Shown one piece after another: positions 52,617-61,164 of a stretch of DNA of 64,000 bases. A program made the position numbers and the translations under genes. Under the pieces are notes generated by a model that saw nothing but the letters and a program-made list of their open reading frames with translations, had not been told where the DNA came from and ran no database searches. Position 1 is the stretch's first letter. Each line of letters begins with the position of its first letter. This DNA is from an uncultured bacterium (GTDB lineage Bacteria > Actinomycetota > Coriobacteriia > Coriobacteriales > Coriobacteriaceae), in contig CAJMKK010000001.1 in the NCBI GenBank assembly GCA_905214105.1, positions 62,001 to 126,000 of the forward strand, read 5' to 3'.

Positions 52617-52713
52617 TCAAAGAACGCTTTCCAAGAAGCTTTAAGGGCGTCCGCCCGCTGGCTTCCGAAAACATCGGACTCAGATCGTACACACCTTCGG
52701 AAGGGAAATTTGA

Positions 52714-53157
52714 ATGGTTGGCTTTATTCTTACCGGTCATGGACAGTTCGCACCCGGCCTCGCAAGCGCTATCGCTATGGTCGCCGGTGATCAGCCCGCT
52801 TTTACCGTCGTTCCTTTCGAGGGCGACCAGGCTGCTTCCTACGGTGAGGATCTCCGCGCCGCTATCACCGCCATGCGCGAGGAGTGCGATGGCGTGCTCG
52901 TCTTTACCGACCTGCTTGGTGGTACCCCGTTCAACCAGGCAATGATGATTGCCCAGGATGTCGACAACGTCGAGATTCTGACTGGCACGAACCTTCCCAT
53001 GGTTATTGAGCTTCTGTTCCTCCGCGGCAACGCTACGCTCGCCGAGCTTGGCGAGCAGGCCGTGACCGTTGGCCAGACGGGCATCACCGCCCAGACGGTT
53101 GCCTCCGTCGCTGGTGCCGAGGAAGAGGATATCTTCGGTGACGAGGACGGCATCTAA
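52714..53157 (+). CDS. PTS mannose/sorbose-family component IIA
   Basis: 147 residues. EIIA of the mannose family accepts phosphate from HPr on His9 (GFILTGHGQFAPGLASAI) and passes it to IIB. Further family blocks are GVLVFTDLLGGTPFNQAMM and EILTGTNLPMVIELL. The acidic C-terminus (GAEEEDIFGDEDGI) is slightly longer than usual. It is a separate IIA rather than an IIAB fusion. The stop overlaps the next start by one base (TAATG). The context of AgaS and NagA enzymes suggests N-acetylgalactosamine or a related amino sugar as substrate. Confidence 0.92.
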   Translation: MVGFILTGHGQFAPGLASAIAMVAGDQPAFTVVPFEGDQAASYGEDLRAAITAMREECDGVLVFTDLLGGTPFNQAMMIAQDVDNVEILTGTNLPMVIELLFLRGNATLAELGEQAVTVGQTGITAQTVASVAGAEEEDIFGDEDGI

Positions 53158-53438
53158 TGGCCGATTTCGGAGCCAGCGTCCTGAGCTCCTCGGTCGCTCT
53201 TTTAGGCCTGCTTGTCGTCATGGGCTTGATTTACACCATCTGGTCGCAAATCAACATGAAGAAGAAGCAGAAGTACTTCAAGGAGCTGCACACCGAGCTC
53301 AAGCCGGGTCAGGAGGTTCTTTTCGCCGGCGGTATCTACGGAACCGTCAAGGGCATCGAAGGCGAAAAGGTCCAGATCAAAGTCCGATCCGGTGCCGTCG
53401 TAGATGTTTCGCGTTACGCGATTCAGGAGATCAAGTAA
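53157..53438 (+). CDS. yajC: YajC-like protein inside the PTS operon
   Basis: 93 residues: one N-terminal membrane helix (SVALLGLLVVMGLIYTIWSQ), a basic KKKQKYFKELHTELKPGQEV, and a small beta domain GGIYGTVKGIEGEKVQIKVR. This is the architecture of YajC, the accessory subunit of the SecDF-YajC complex. Here it sits between IIA and IIB, translationally coupled to IIA. Similar YajC-like genes are known inside mannose-family PTS operons of streptococci and lactobacilli, where their role is unclear. A specialised PTS-associated function is more likely than general secretion. Confidence 0.85.
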   Translation: MADFGASVLSSSVALLGLLVVMGLIYTIWSQINMKKKQKYFKELHTELKPGQEVLFAGGIYGTVKGIEGEKVQIKVRSGAVVDVSRYAIQEIK

Positions 53439-53474
53439 CTGTCGTCAGCAAATAACGAAAGGAAGCTGATCAAC

Positions 53475-53957
53475 ATGGCAGAACCCAACATTCTTCTTAC
53501 CCGCATCGATAACCGACTGGTTCATGGTCAGGTTGCCACCCAGTGGAACTCCACCCTGGGCTCCAACCTCATCCTCGTCGCCAACGACGACGTGGCGACC
53601 AACACCATGCGCCAGAACCTCATGAAGATGGCCGCTCCCGCCGGCGTCGCTACGCGTTTCTTCTCTCTGCAGAAGACCATCGACGTCATTGGCAAGGCGA
53701 GCCCGCGCCAGAAGATCTTCATCGTGGCCGAAACACCGGAAGACGTGCTTACGCTCGTCAAGGGCGGTGTGCCTATAAAGAAGGTAAACATCGGCAACAT
53801 GCACATGTCGGAAGGAAAGCGCCAAGTCGCCACCTCCGTCGCAGTTAACGACGAGGATGTCGCTGCGTTTAAAGAGCTGCAGGAATTGGGGGTGGAGTTG
53901 GAGATCAGGCGCGTTCCGAGCACGCCTGTTGAGGACACGAGCAAGCTCTTCTCGTAG
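53475..53957 (+). CDS. PTS mannose/sorbose-family component IIB
   Basis: 160 residues. IIB carries phosphate on His17 (LLTRIDNRLVHGQVATQW) and transfers it to the incoming sugar. Other family blocks are VANDDVATNTMRQNLMKMAA, LVKGGVPIKKVNIGNMH and FKELQELGVELEIRRVP. GAAAGGAAG precedes the ATG. A paralog of the same length with Tyr instead of the active His is encoded at 63263. IIC follows after 90 bases. Confidence 0.93.
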   Translation: MAEPNILLTRIDNRLVHGQVATQWNSTLGSNLILVANDDVATNTMRQNLMKMAAPAGVATRFFSLQKTIDVIGKASPRQKIFIVAETPEDVLTLVKGGVPIKKVNIGNMHMSEGKRQVATSVAVNDEDVAAFKELQELGVELEIRRVPSTPVEDTSKLFS

Positions 53958-54047
53958 TCTTCGTGATCCACGTTGTCAGGAGTGAAACCCTGACATTCTG
54001 TACGTGAAATCCAAAGTGCGTACATACATTTTGAAAGGAGGAGCAAG

Positions 54048-54848
54048 ATGGAATACACGATCTTCCAGGTCGCTCTGGTCTTCATCGTCACGTTCGTCGC
54101 GGCAATCGACCAGTTTAACTTCCTCGAGTCTCTCTATCAGCCCATCGTCACCGGCGCCGTCATTGGTCTTATCCTTGGCGACCTCAACACCGGTCTTCTC
54201 GTGGGTGGTACTTATCAGCTCATGACGATCGGCAACATGCCGATCGGAGGTGCTCAGCCGCCTAACGCCGTCATCGGCGGCATCATGGCAGCCATTCTCG
54301 CTATCGCTACGGGCCTCGAGCCCAACGCGGCAGTCGGCCTTGCCATTCCGTTCGCTCTGCTTGGTCAGCTCGGCGTTACCCTGGTCTTCACGCTTATGTC
54401 GCCGCTCATGTCCTCCGCGGACAACATGGCTCACAACGCCGACACCAAGGGTATCGAGCGTCTGAACTACTTCGCCATGGCTCTGCTCGGCCTGATCTTC
54501 GCTGTCGTCGTCACCCTGTTCTTCATCGCTGGCGCTACCATCGGTCAGACCATCGCTTCCGCCATCCCGACTTGGCTGCAGACCGGTCTCTCCGCTGCAG
54601 GCGGCATGATGCGCTTCGTCGGCTTCGCCGTCCTGCTCAAGGTTATGATGAACCGCGATATGTGGGGCTTCTTCCTCATGGGCTTTGGCCTCGCGCTCAT
54701 CACCGTTGCCAACGATTCTCTGGCAACCCCTGCTCTGCTCATCCTCGCTCTCATCGGCTTCGGCATCGCTTTCTGGGACTTCCAGCAGCAGACCGAGCTG
54801 AAGGGTGCAGCTGTTTCTGACGGAGGTGACTTCGAAGATGGCATCTAA
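54048..54848 (+). CDS. PTS mannose/sorbose-family component IIC
   Basis: 266 residues, mostly membrane-embedded; forms the sugar channel with IID. It begins FQVALVFIVTFVAAIDQFNF, then LYQPIVTGAVIGLILGDLNT, GLLVGGTYQLMTIGNMPIGG and PNAVIGGIMAAILAIATGLE, all characteristic of the family. AAAGGAGGAG precedes the ATG. The end overlaps the IID start by 11 bases, so the two chains are translated in a coupled way. Confidence 0.93.
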   Translation: MEYTIFQVALVFIVTFVAAIDQFNFLESLYQPIVTGAVIGLILGDLNTGLLVGGTYQLMTIGNMPIGGAQPPNAVIGGIMAAILAIATGLEPNAAVGLAIPFALLGQLGVTLVFTLMSPLMSSADNMAHNADTKGIERLNYFAMALLGLIFAVVVTLFFIAGATIGQTIASAIPTWLQTGLSAAGGMMRFVGFAVLLKVMMNRDMWGFFLMGFGLALITVANDSLATPALLILALIGFGIAFWDFQQQTELKGAAVSDGGDFEDGI

Positions 54849-55920
54849 TGAGTATGTGATCCCGGAGCACTACGAGGATCTTACTCCTGCTCCGCAGCTC
54901 GACCAGAAGACCCTCAACAAGATGGCTTGGCGCTCCTGCTTCCTGCAGGCATCGTTCAACTACGAGCGCATGCAGGCCGCTGGCTGGCTCTACTCCATCA
55001 TCCCCGGTCTGGAGAAGATCCACACCAACAAGAACGACCTCGCGGCTTCCATGAGCCACAACCTGGAGTTCTTCAACACCCACCCGTTCCTCGTCACCTT
55101 TGTTATGGGTATCGTGCTTTCGCTCGAGCAGAACAAGGTTGACATCCCCACGATCCGCGCCGTCCGCGTCGCCGCAATGGGCCCGCTCGGTGGTATCGGT
55201 GACGCCCTGTTCTGGCTGACGCTCGTGCCTATCACGGCCGGCATCACCTCCAACATGGCTATCAACGGTAACGCCGCTGCGCCGCTGATCTTCCTGGTGA
55301 TCTTCAACGTCGTCCAGTTCGCTCTGCGCTTCTGGCTCATGAACTGGTCCTACAAGCTTGGCACCAGCGCTATTGACGCTCTGACCGCCAACATGCAGGC
55401 CTTTACGCGTGCCGCTTCCATCATGGGCGTCTTCGTCGTCGGTTGCCTGGTCGTCACCATGGGTGGCACCCAGATCAACCTCCAGATCCCCAACGGCACC
55501 ACCCGTGGCCTCTCCGCTACTACCGTGATCGTCTCCGAGAAGGAGGCCGAGAACTTCACCGGTATGGAGGGCATCGATACCGAGACCGCTGAGGCCGGTA
55601 CCATCGCCATGACCGATGAGGACGGCAACGCCCTCACCGCTTCCGATGCCGACGGCAACGCTGTCGAGTGCGGCGTCACCGATCTGGGCAACGGCATGGA
55701 GTCCGTCACCTACGGCACCGTCACCGAGGATCCGGTCAACTTCTCTGTTGCCGACACCCTCAACACCATCGTCCCGAAGCTCGTCCCGCTTATGCTTACG
55801 CTGCTGCTTTACTACATGTTCGCTAAGCACAGCTGGACCCCGACCAAGGGCATTCTCCTGCTCTTCGTCCTTGGCATCCTGGGCGCTGGCCCTCTTGGTC
55901 TCTGGCCGAGCATCTGGTAA
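54838..55920 (+). CDS. PTS mannose/sorbose-family component IID with enlarged insert
   Basis: 360 residues from the ATG at 54838 (GGAGGTGAC upstream). Partner of IIC. Family blocks are LNKMAWRSCFLQASFNYERM, GLEKIHTNKNDLAASMSHNL, EFFNTHPFLVTFVMGIVLSL and MGPLGGIGDALFWLTLVPIT. It is longer than the usual 270-300 residues. The extra length is an acidic, probably extramembrane insert (about residues 235-305, for example EAGTIAMTDEDGNALTASD) before the last helices. A terminator follows. Confidence 0.92.
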   Translation: MASNEYVIPEHYEDLTPAPQLDQKTLNKMAWRSCFLQASFNYERMQAAGWLYSIIPGLEKIHTNKNDLAASMSHNLEFFNTHPFLVTFVMGIVLSLEQNKVDIPTIRAVRVAAMGPLGGIGDALFWLTLVPITAGITSNMAINGNAAAPLIFLVIFNVVQFALRFWLMNWSYKLGTSAIDALTANMQAFTRAASIMGVFVVGCLVVTMGGTQINLQIPNGTTRGLSATTVIVSEKEAENFTGMEGIDTETAEAGTIAMTDEDGNALTASDADGNAVECGVTDLGNGMESVTYGTVTEDPVNFSVADTLNTIVPKLVPLMLTLLLYYMFAKHSWTPTKGILLLFVLGILGAGPLGLWPSIW

Positions 55921-55986
55921 GGCTCTAGCTTGAGGGGTGTGTCCCTACGCGGCTCACACCCCGACCCCTTAAGCCATGTGTATGTT

Positions 55987-56020
55987 AAAAGCCGCGTGCT
56001 CGAAAGAGCGCGCGGCTTTT
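55987..56020 (+). terminator. Terminator of the PTS operon
   Basis: AAAAGCCGCGTGCTC-GAAA-GAGCGCGCGGCTTTT: an almost perfect 15-bp stem with a GAAA tetraloop, then TGTTTTC. Bidirectional in form. Confidence 0.9.
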
Positions 56021-56105
56021 GTTTTCTTGATGATTCGGGTGTGGCAGACAGATAATGCTTAACACCCTAGGTAGTTAGCCGAATTCGAGCAAAAGGGAGG
56101 ATAGG

Positions 56106-56837
56106 ATGGCGATCGGAGCGCGCAAGCAACCGCTGTACGATCAGCTGGTCGATATTCTGACCGAAAAGATTGACCATGAATATCGCGCCGGTGACATGAT
56201 TCCTTCCGAGCGCGAACTTTCGGAGCGCTATGGTCTCTCGCGCACTACGGTACGCCTGGCTCTGCAGGAACTGGAGCGTTTAGGACTGGTGGTTCGGCAG
56301 CACGGTCGCGGTACCTTTGTGACCGACCGTTCGGCAAAGGCAACCAATCTTATGCAGTCCTACAGCTTTACCGAGCAGATGCGCGCGATGGGTCGCGACC
56401 CCGAGACCACGATTCTCGATTTTTGCGAGATGGAGGCCGATAAGAATCTGGCCGAGCATATGGGATTACGTATCGGTGATCGCATTTTTAAGCTCAAGCG
56501 CCTTCGTTCTGCCGACAACATGCCCATGATGGTCGAACGTAGCTATCTACCGGTTCGTCAATTTCTGTCCCTAAAGCGACCGCTGCTGGAGCGTAAGCCG
56601 CTTTACGATGTGATTGAGCAAGACTTTCAGCAAAAAATACGCGTGGCCGAAGAGGAGTTCTATGCGAGCATAGCCCGTCCCACCGATGCCCACCTTTTGG
56701 AAATCGTCGAGGGCTCGCCTGTGCTCGATTTGGTTAGGACTACGTATAACGAGTCAAACGAGGTTGTGGAGTATACGCTCTCGGTTGCTCGTGCCGATCA
56801 GTTTAAATACAAGGTTTACCACCAGCGTAGCGATTAG
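56106..56837 (+). CDS. GntR/HutC-family regulator of the amino-sugar genes
   Basis: 243 residues. The winged helix shows PLYDQLVDILTEKIDHEYRA, PSERELSERYGLSRTTVRLA and LGLVVRQHGRGTFVTD; a UTRA effector domain follows (MVERSYLPVRQFLSL, YDVIEQDFQQKIRVAEEEF, YTLSVARADQFKYKVYHQ). NagR/DasR/AgaR-type members sense amino-sugar phosphates and release DNA. Its position between the PTS operon and agaS, and identical TGGT-TACT-ACCA sites before both, make it the likely local repressor. AAGGGAGG precedes the ATG. Confidence 0.9.
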   Translation: MAIGARKQPLYDQLVDILTEKIDHEYRAGDMIPSERELSERYGLSRTTVRLALQELERLGLVVRQHGRGTFVTDRSAKATNLMQSYSFTEQMRAMGRDPETTILDFCEMEADKNLAEHMGLRIGDRIFKLKRLRSADNMPMMVERSYLPVRQFLSLKRPLLERKPLYDVIEQDFQQKIRVAEEEFYASIARPTDAHLLEIVEGSPVLDLVRTTYNESNEVVEYTLSVARADQFKYKVYHQRSD

Positions 56838-56876
56838 TGTCTGCACCGTTTCCATATGATGATTCTTTGTATTTAA

Positions 56877-56912
56877 CTGGTTACTACCAGATAACCAGCC
56901 GAAGTGTATAAT
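56877..56912 (+). promoter_or_regulatory. agaS promoter with GntR operator
   Basis: CTGGT-TACT-ACCAG (56877-56890) is a perfect 5-bp-arm palindrome with a further ACCAG at 56894-56898. TATAAT at 56907-56912 is the -10; the -35 region falls inside the operator, so bound repressor would exclude RNA polymerase. Confidence 0.65.
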
Positions 56913-56951
56913 TGCACGTCAGAGGATTACTTCTAGAGAGAGGTATTAGAA

Positions 56952-58118
56952 ATGTTCGAGAAGAGTGTCGAGGAGCTCACCGAGCTCGGCGCCCAGATCA
57001 CCACGGCCGAGATTGCTCAGCAGCCCGAGCTTTGGCGTGATACGCTCAACATCTATCGCGAGAACAAGGAGGCCATCGAGGCCTTTCTGGCTGAGGCTCG
57101 CGCTATGGGCGAGGGCCGTCTGTCCGTTGTCTTCACCGGTGCCGGTACGTCCGACTATGTTGGCGATACCTGCGCCCCGTACCTGCGTCACGCTGGCAAC
57201 ACTGATCTCTACGACTTTAAGCCCATCGCCACGACCGATATCGTGAGCGCCCCGCGCGACTTCCTGCGCGCCGAGGATCCCACGCTCGTGGTTTCCTTTG
57301 CCCGCTCTGGCAACAGCCCCGAGAGCCTTGCCGCCGTCGCCGTTGCCAAGGAACTCGTCCACAACGTCAAGTTCCTCAACATCACCTGCGCTCCCGAGGG
57401 CAAGCTCGCTGTCGAGTCCGCTGATGACCCCAATGCGCTGACGCTGCTCATCCCGCGCGCCAACGACAAGGGCTTCGCCATGACCGGTTCCTACACCTGC
57501 ATGACCCTGCTCTCTACCCTCATCTTTGACGAGGCTTCCGACGAGCAGAAGGCCGAGTGGGTCGAGACCATCGCCAAGATGGGCGAGGAGGTCATCGCTC
57601 GCGAGTCCGAGGTTGCCGATTACCTGGCTGGCGACTTCAACCGCGTGACCTACTTGGGTTCCGGCTCCTTCGGTGGCCTTGCCCAGGAGAGCCAGCTCAA
57701 GATCCTCGAGCTCGCTCACGGTCTGGTCGCTACTTCCTACGACACCTCTATGGGTTATCGTCACGGACCCAAGTCCTTCGTCGACGACAAGACCCTCGTG
57801 TTCGTGTTCGTCAACAACGATGCCTACACCCGTCAGTACGATATCGACATCCTCAACGAGATCGGTGGCGACGAGATCGCTCAGCACACCGTTGCCGTTC
57901 AGCAGGATGGCGCTACCGTCTACGAGGGCGAGTCCTTCACCTTTAAGGGCTATGAGGTACTCCCCGAGGGCTACCTTGCCCTGCCGTTCGTGATGTTTGC
58001 CCAGGCCATCAGCCTGCTCAACTCCGTGCGCGTGGGCAACACGCCCGATACGCCGAGCCCCACCGGCACGGTCAACCGCGTGGTTAAGGGCGTGACGATT
58101 CACCCCTTCACCGCTTAA
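56952..58118 (+). CDS. agaS: AgaS-type galactosamine-6-phosphate deaminase/isomerase (SIS domains)
   Basis: 388 residues with two SIS (sugar isomerase) domains. AgaS converts galactosamine-6-phosphate to tagatose-6-phosphate plus ammonia. The length and the phrases VVFTGAGTSDYVGDTCAPYL, LVVSFARSGNSPESLAAVAV, TYLGSGSFGGLAQESQLKIL and YGMGYRHGPK-like TSMGYRHGPKSFVDD fit AgaS rather than GlmS (no glutaminase domain) or NagB. It is directly behind the operator-promoter at 56877. The nearest alternative is a glucosamine-6-phosphate deaminase of the SIS type. Confidence 0.88.
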   Translation: MFEKSVEELTELGAQITTAEIAQQPELWRDTLNIYRENKEAIEAFLAEARAMGEGRLSVVFTGAGTSDYVGDTCAPYLRHAGNTDLYDFKPIATTDIVSAPRDFLRAEDPTLVVSFARSGNSPESLAAVAVAKELVHNVKFLNITCAPEGKLAVESADDPNALTLLIPRANDKGFAMTGSYTCMTLLSTLIFDEASDEQKAEWVETIAKMGEEVIARESEVADYLAGDFNRVTYLGSGSFGGLAQESQLKILELAHGLVATSYDTSMGYRHGPKSFVDDKTLVFVFVNNDAYTRQYDIDILNEIGGDEIAQHTVAVQQDGATVYEGESFTFKGYEVLPEGYLALPFVMFAQAISLLNSVRVGNTPDTPSPTGTVNRVVKGVTIHPFTA

Positions 58119-58137
58119 TCGCGTCCCCCCTGTAAGG

Positions 58138-58174
58138 GCGCCCGTCCGCTCATAACGGCGGGCGGGCGCTTTTT
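58138..58174 (+). terminator. Terminator after agaS
   Basis: GCGCCCGTCCGC pairs with GCGGGCGGGCGC (imperfect centre), followed by TTTTTGTTTTC. It lies between agaS and nagA, so nagA probably has its own promoter or depends on read-through. Confidence 0.82.
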
Positions 58175-58237
58175 GTTTTCACTTGGACCGGGTATAAGCA
58201 TCACCACAGTCAACTGCTTTAGAAGCAAGGAGTGCAT

Positions 58238-59407
58238 ATGAGCACGTACGCAATTAAGGCTGACAAGTTCTTCTTGCCGGCAGGTCCGCAGCTGGGCGGC
58301 TATCTTATGGTCGAGGATGGCGTCTTTGGCGCCTGGCAGGCCGACGAGCCCTCTTGCGAGATCAAGGACTACACGGGATCGTGGATCGCACCGGGTATGG
58401 TCGATACCCACATCCATGGCTTCTACAACCACTCAACTACCGATAACGACCCCGAGGGTATCGATATCAGCTCGACTGAGCTCGCCCGTCGCGGTACCAC
58501 CAGCTGGCTACCCACGACGTTCACCGATGGCGTCGAGCAGATCAAGGACGCCTGCGCCGCCATCGCTCAGGCGGACGAGGGTCGCGGCCCCGACTTCTGC
58601 GGTGCTCGCATTCAGGGCATCTACCTGGAGGGCCCCTTCTTTACCATGAAGCACGTGGGCGCGCAGAACCCCGCTTATCTTATCGATCCCTCCGAGGAGG
58701 TCTTTGATCAGTGGCAGGAGGCTGCGGGCGGTCGCATCGTTAAGAGCGCCATGGCGGCCGAGCGCGACGGTGCCGCTGCTTATGCGGCTGCTCTGAACGC
58801 CAAGGGTGTGGTGACCAGCATCGGTCACTCCGACGCCACCTACGATGAGTGCATCGCCGCCATCAACGCCGGTGCCAGCTGCTTTACGCATACCTATAAC
58901 GGCCAGCGCGGGCTGCATCACCGTGAGCCCGGTGTCGTGGGTGCTGCTATGTCCACGTCCGAGACCTACGCCGAGATCATCTGTGACGGCAAGCACGTAA
59001 ACCCTGCCGCCATCAAGGCGCTGCTGCAGGCCAAGGGCTGGCAGCACACGGTACTAATCACCGACTGCCTGGGCTGCGGCGGCATGCCCGAGGGCAGCTA
59101 CACCAGCGGCGGCATGGACGTCATCATGAAGGACAACCTGTGCTGGCTCGCCGATGGCAAGAGCATTGCCGGTTCGGTGCTCACGCTTGCCCAGGGCGTC
59201 AAGAACATCGTCGACTGGGGCATCGCCAGCGCCGATATCGCCATTCGCATGGCAACCGAGGTGCCGGCACGCTCCGCGCACATCGAGGATAAGTGCGGCA
59301 GCATCATGCCGGGTCGCGACGCCGACTTTGTCGTGTTCGACCATGAGCTCACCCTCGTCGAGACGTATGTTGGCGGCCAGAGCGTCGGCAACGCCTTTAC
59401 CGAGTAA
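58238..59407 (+). CDS. nagA: N-acetylglucosamine/galactosamine-6-phosphate deacetylase
   Basis: 389 residues from the ATG at 58238 (AAGGAG upstream; GTG at 58232 is possible). Removes acetate from the N-acetyl amino-sugar 6-phosphate. Amidohydrolase features are IAPGMVDTHIHGFYNHSTTD, the metal-binding GIYLEGPFF and SIGHSDATYDEC, then SCFTHTYNGQRGLHHREPG and TVLITDCLG (catalytic Asp). It ends SIMPGRDADFVVFDHELTLV. With AgaS beside it, GalNAc-6-phosphate (AgaA activity) is the likelier substrate. A 43-codon relic of a paralog lies at 62134. Confidence 0.92.
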   Translation: MSTYAIKADKFFLPAGPQLGGYLMVEDGVFGAWQADEPSCEIKDYTGSWIAPGMVDTHIHGFYNHSTTDNDPEGIDISSTELARRGTTSWLPTTFTDGVEQIKDACAAIAQADEGRGPDFCGARIQGIYLEGPFFTMKHVGAQNPAYLIDPSEEVFDQWQEAAGGRIVKSAMAAERDGAAAYAAALNAKGVVTSIGHSDATYDECIAAINAGASCFTHTYNGQRGLHHREPGVVGAAMSTSETYAEIICDGKHVNPAAIKALLQAKGWQHTVLITDCLGCGGMPEGSYTSGGMDVIMKDNLCWLADGKSIAGSVLTLAQGVKNIVDWGIASADIAIRMATEVPARSAHIEDKCGSIMPGRDADFVVFDHELTLVETYVGGQSVGNAFTE

Positions 59408-59409
59408 CG

Positions 59410-59451
59410 AAAGAAAAAGACGGCGGGCCCGAATCTGCTCGGACCCGCCGT
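59410..59451 (-). terminator. Terminator for the leftward flavodoxin gene
   Basis: ACGGCGGGCCCGA (59420-59432) pairs with TCGGACCCGCCGT (59439-59451) with one G-U. The T-run (TCTTTTTCTTTC) is on the minus strand side, so it mainly serves the leftward gene; it may also close nagA. Confidence 0.78.
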
Positions 59452-59482
59452 ACGGGTTAAACGCTCAAAAGCACCTTTACAG

Positions 59483-60067
59483 TTACAGCTTGCTAGCGAT
59501 TTTCTTTGCCGTACGCTTAACGCCGGCCACCAGGCCTCCTGCAGGATGCTCCTTCTCGTATGCTAGGCGCTTCTCGCGCTTGGCGTACTCTTCGACGATG
59601 ATGTCTCCATACTCGTCTTCGATCTTGTCGAAGAAGTCGACGGCACCCTTAATTTCCTCAGCGGTCGGGTGCCCCTTTTGGACACCGCCGGTGAGTTTGA
59701 ACGGCCCCCACGTATCAAAGCCGGGGCAGCCGTAGACACCCATAAAGATGGCCTGCCTCATGCGGCAGATGCCATCGATATCCTTGCCGTACCACTTGTT
59801 TTTGCCACCGTAGGTCATAAGGCCAAACACCTTGTCCTGCGGCTGCAACACGTTAGTGAGCACGCGTGCCATGTCCTTGTCGATCTCGGAGTAATAGATG
59901 CCCGTGGCGACACCAATCAGATGGTATTCGTGCAGTTTGGGATACTCGTTTTTGCCGAGCGTTTTCACATCGAGGGTATCGATTTCGGGGTGCGCCTTGA
60001 CGATGGCGTCCACGAGCTTTTTCGTATTGCCGTGGTGGCGCGAGGCGTAGAGGATGATGGTTCGCAT
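59483..60067 (-). CDS. Flavodoxin-like protein
   Basis: 194 residues from the ATG at 60067 (GAAAGGCC upstream; a longer frame lacks it). The FMN phosphate loop is TIILYASRHHGNTKKLVDAI; VATGIYYSEIDKDMARVL and GLMTYGGKNKWYGKDI form the isoalloxazine-binding part. The C-terminal third is basic and helical (KIEDEYGDIIVEEYAKREKR). This is the flavodoxin group often found alone in anaerobes, with electron-transfer or NAD(P)H-linked roles. It lies antisense within the amino-sugar cluster and may not belong to the pathway. Confidence 0.82.
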   Translation of the reverse strand: MRTIILYASRHHGNTKKLVDAIVKAHPEIDTLDVKTLGKNEYPKLHEYHLIGVATGIYYSEIDKDMARVLTNVLQPQDKVFGLMTYGGKNKWYGKDIDGICRMRQAIFMGVYGCPGFDTWGPFKLTGGVQKGHPTAEEIKGAVDFFDKIEDEYGDIIVEEYAKREKRLAYEKEHPAGGLVAGVKRTAKKIASKL

Positions 60068-60223
60068 AAGAAGGCCTTTCAGCTGTAATTGCATCAATGT
60101 CTGTATGGTACCCCGTTACATGGCCGGGATACCGGACGCATCGATGAGCGTGCGGGTTTGTCCATTGGTCAGAGCCGAGACGGGTACTTGCGAGCAAAAA
60201 GCAGTTGTTCGAAAGGATGGGCA

Positions 60224-61105
60224 ATGGAATACGCTCTTTCCAACGATTCGATTTCTATTAAGGTGTCCACGGCTGGTGGCTCGTTTACCTCGATTGAGGC
60301 CGGAGGTCGCGAGTACTTGTGGCAGGGTGACCCCGCCGTGTGGTCCGGCCAGGCGCCGGTCTGCTTTCCGATTTGCGGAGGCCTGCGCGATGGTAGTGCC
60401 ATGACGTTTGCCGGGCATCATGTAAAGCTCGCTCGCCACGGCTTTGCGCGCAAGCAGGAGTGGAAGCTGCTGAGCCAAGGCGAGAACGAGTTGGCTATGT
60501 GCCTGGCTTCGGAGGATAACGCCGCGCTGCTGAGCGATTATCCGTATCCGTTTAGGCTCGTCGCCCGCTATACGCTCGAGGACGCCGCCGTGCGTGTCTC
60601 CTATGAGGTTACCAACGAGGGCACCGAGGACATGCCGTTCTTTATCGGTGGGCATCCCGGCTTTAGGTGCCCGCTCGATGAGGGCGAGGCCTATACGGAC
60701 TACGAGTTGCGCTTTGAGAAAGAAGAGGCTGCAGAGCTTTGCACCGCTGTCCCTTCGACTGGCTTGATTGACGTGGACAAGCGCTCCAAGAACCCCATGG
60801 TGGGAAAGACGCTGCCCCTGTCGCACGAGCTCTTCGATTTTGCGGAGACCATCTTTGACGTGCTCGAGAGCCGCCAGGTCACGCTTTCAAAAAAGGGAGA
60901 GGACAAAGGCGTTCGTCTGAGCTTTGAGGGTTTCCCGTATCTCATTGTGTGGAGTAAGCCCGAGGGCGATTTTGTGGCAGTTGAGCCATGGGGTGGCCTT
61001 TCGACCTGCTCCGATGAGGACGACGTGCTTGAGCATAAGCGTGGCTGCCTTGTCGCCAAGCCCAAGGAGACCGTCGTTCGCTCGTTCACGATTGAGATTC
61101 TGTAA
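60224..61105 (+). CDS. Aldose 1-epimerase family protein (LacX-like)
   Basis: 293 residues from the ATG at 60224 (GAAAGGATGG upstream). Beta-sandwich mutarotase-like fold: SIKVSTAGGSFTSIEAGGRE, PVCFPICGGLRDGS, KLARHGFARKQEW (first catalytic His), and FFIGGHPGFRCPL (second His). The catalytic Glu is probably in DFVAVEPWGGLST. LacX-type proteins accompany tagatose-pathway genes and likely interconvert sugar or sugar-phosphate anomers. The kinase gene starts 59 bases downstream, on the same strand. Confidence 0.88.
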   Translation: MEYALSNDSISIKVSTAGGSFTSIEAGGREYLWQGDPAVWSGQAPVCFPICGGLRDGSAMTFAGHHVKLARHGFARKQEWKLLSQGENELAMCLASEDNAALLSDYPYPFRLVARYTLEDAAVRVSYEVTNEGTEDMPFFIGGHPGFRCPLDEGEAYTDYELRFEKEEAAELCTAVPSTGLIDVDKRSKNPMVGKTLPLSHELFDFAETIFDVLESRQVTLSKKGEDKGVRLSFEGFPYLIVWSKPEGDFVAVEPWGGLSTCSDEDDVLEHKRGCLVAKPKETVVRSFTIEIL

Positions 61106-61164
61106 TTCCGTTTTGTCGACTCGTATCGCGAGGCACAAGGAGCCTGCGAGATAAGGAGCTAAAA

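Larger units (their letters stand above)
52014..52713. other. Long AT-rich regulatory region before the PTS operon
   Basis: 700 bases with no credible gene, strikingly AT-rich. It contains a direct ACTGGT repeat (52303-52319), a GAAAC-G-GTTTC palindrome (52438-52459), a TATAGT -10 candidate (52563-52568) and the GntR-type operators (52586-52616). The last 100 bases are GC-richer leader ending in GGAAGGGAAATTTG before the IIA start. Confidence 0.6.

Noticed and set aside
59483..60067. Flavodoxin as a member of the amino-sugar pathway
   Set aside because: It is on the opposite strand with its own terminator and has no biochemical link to the pathway; proximity alone is not enough.
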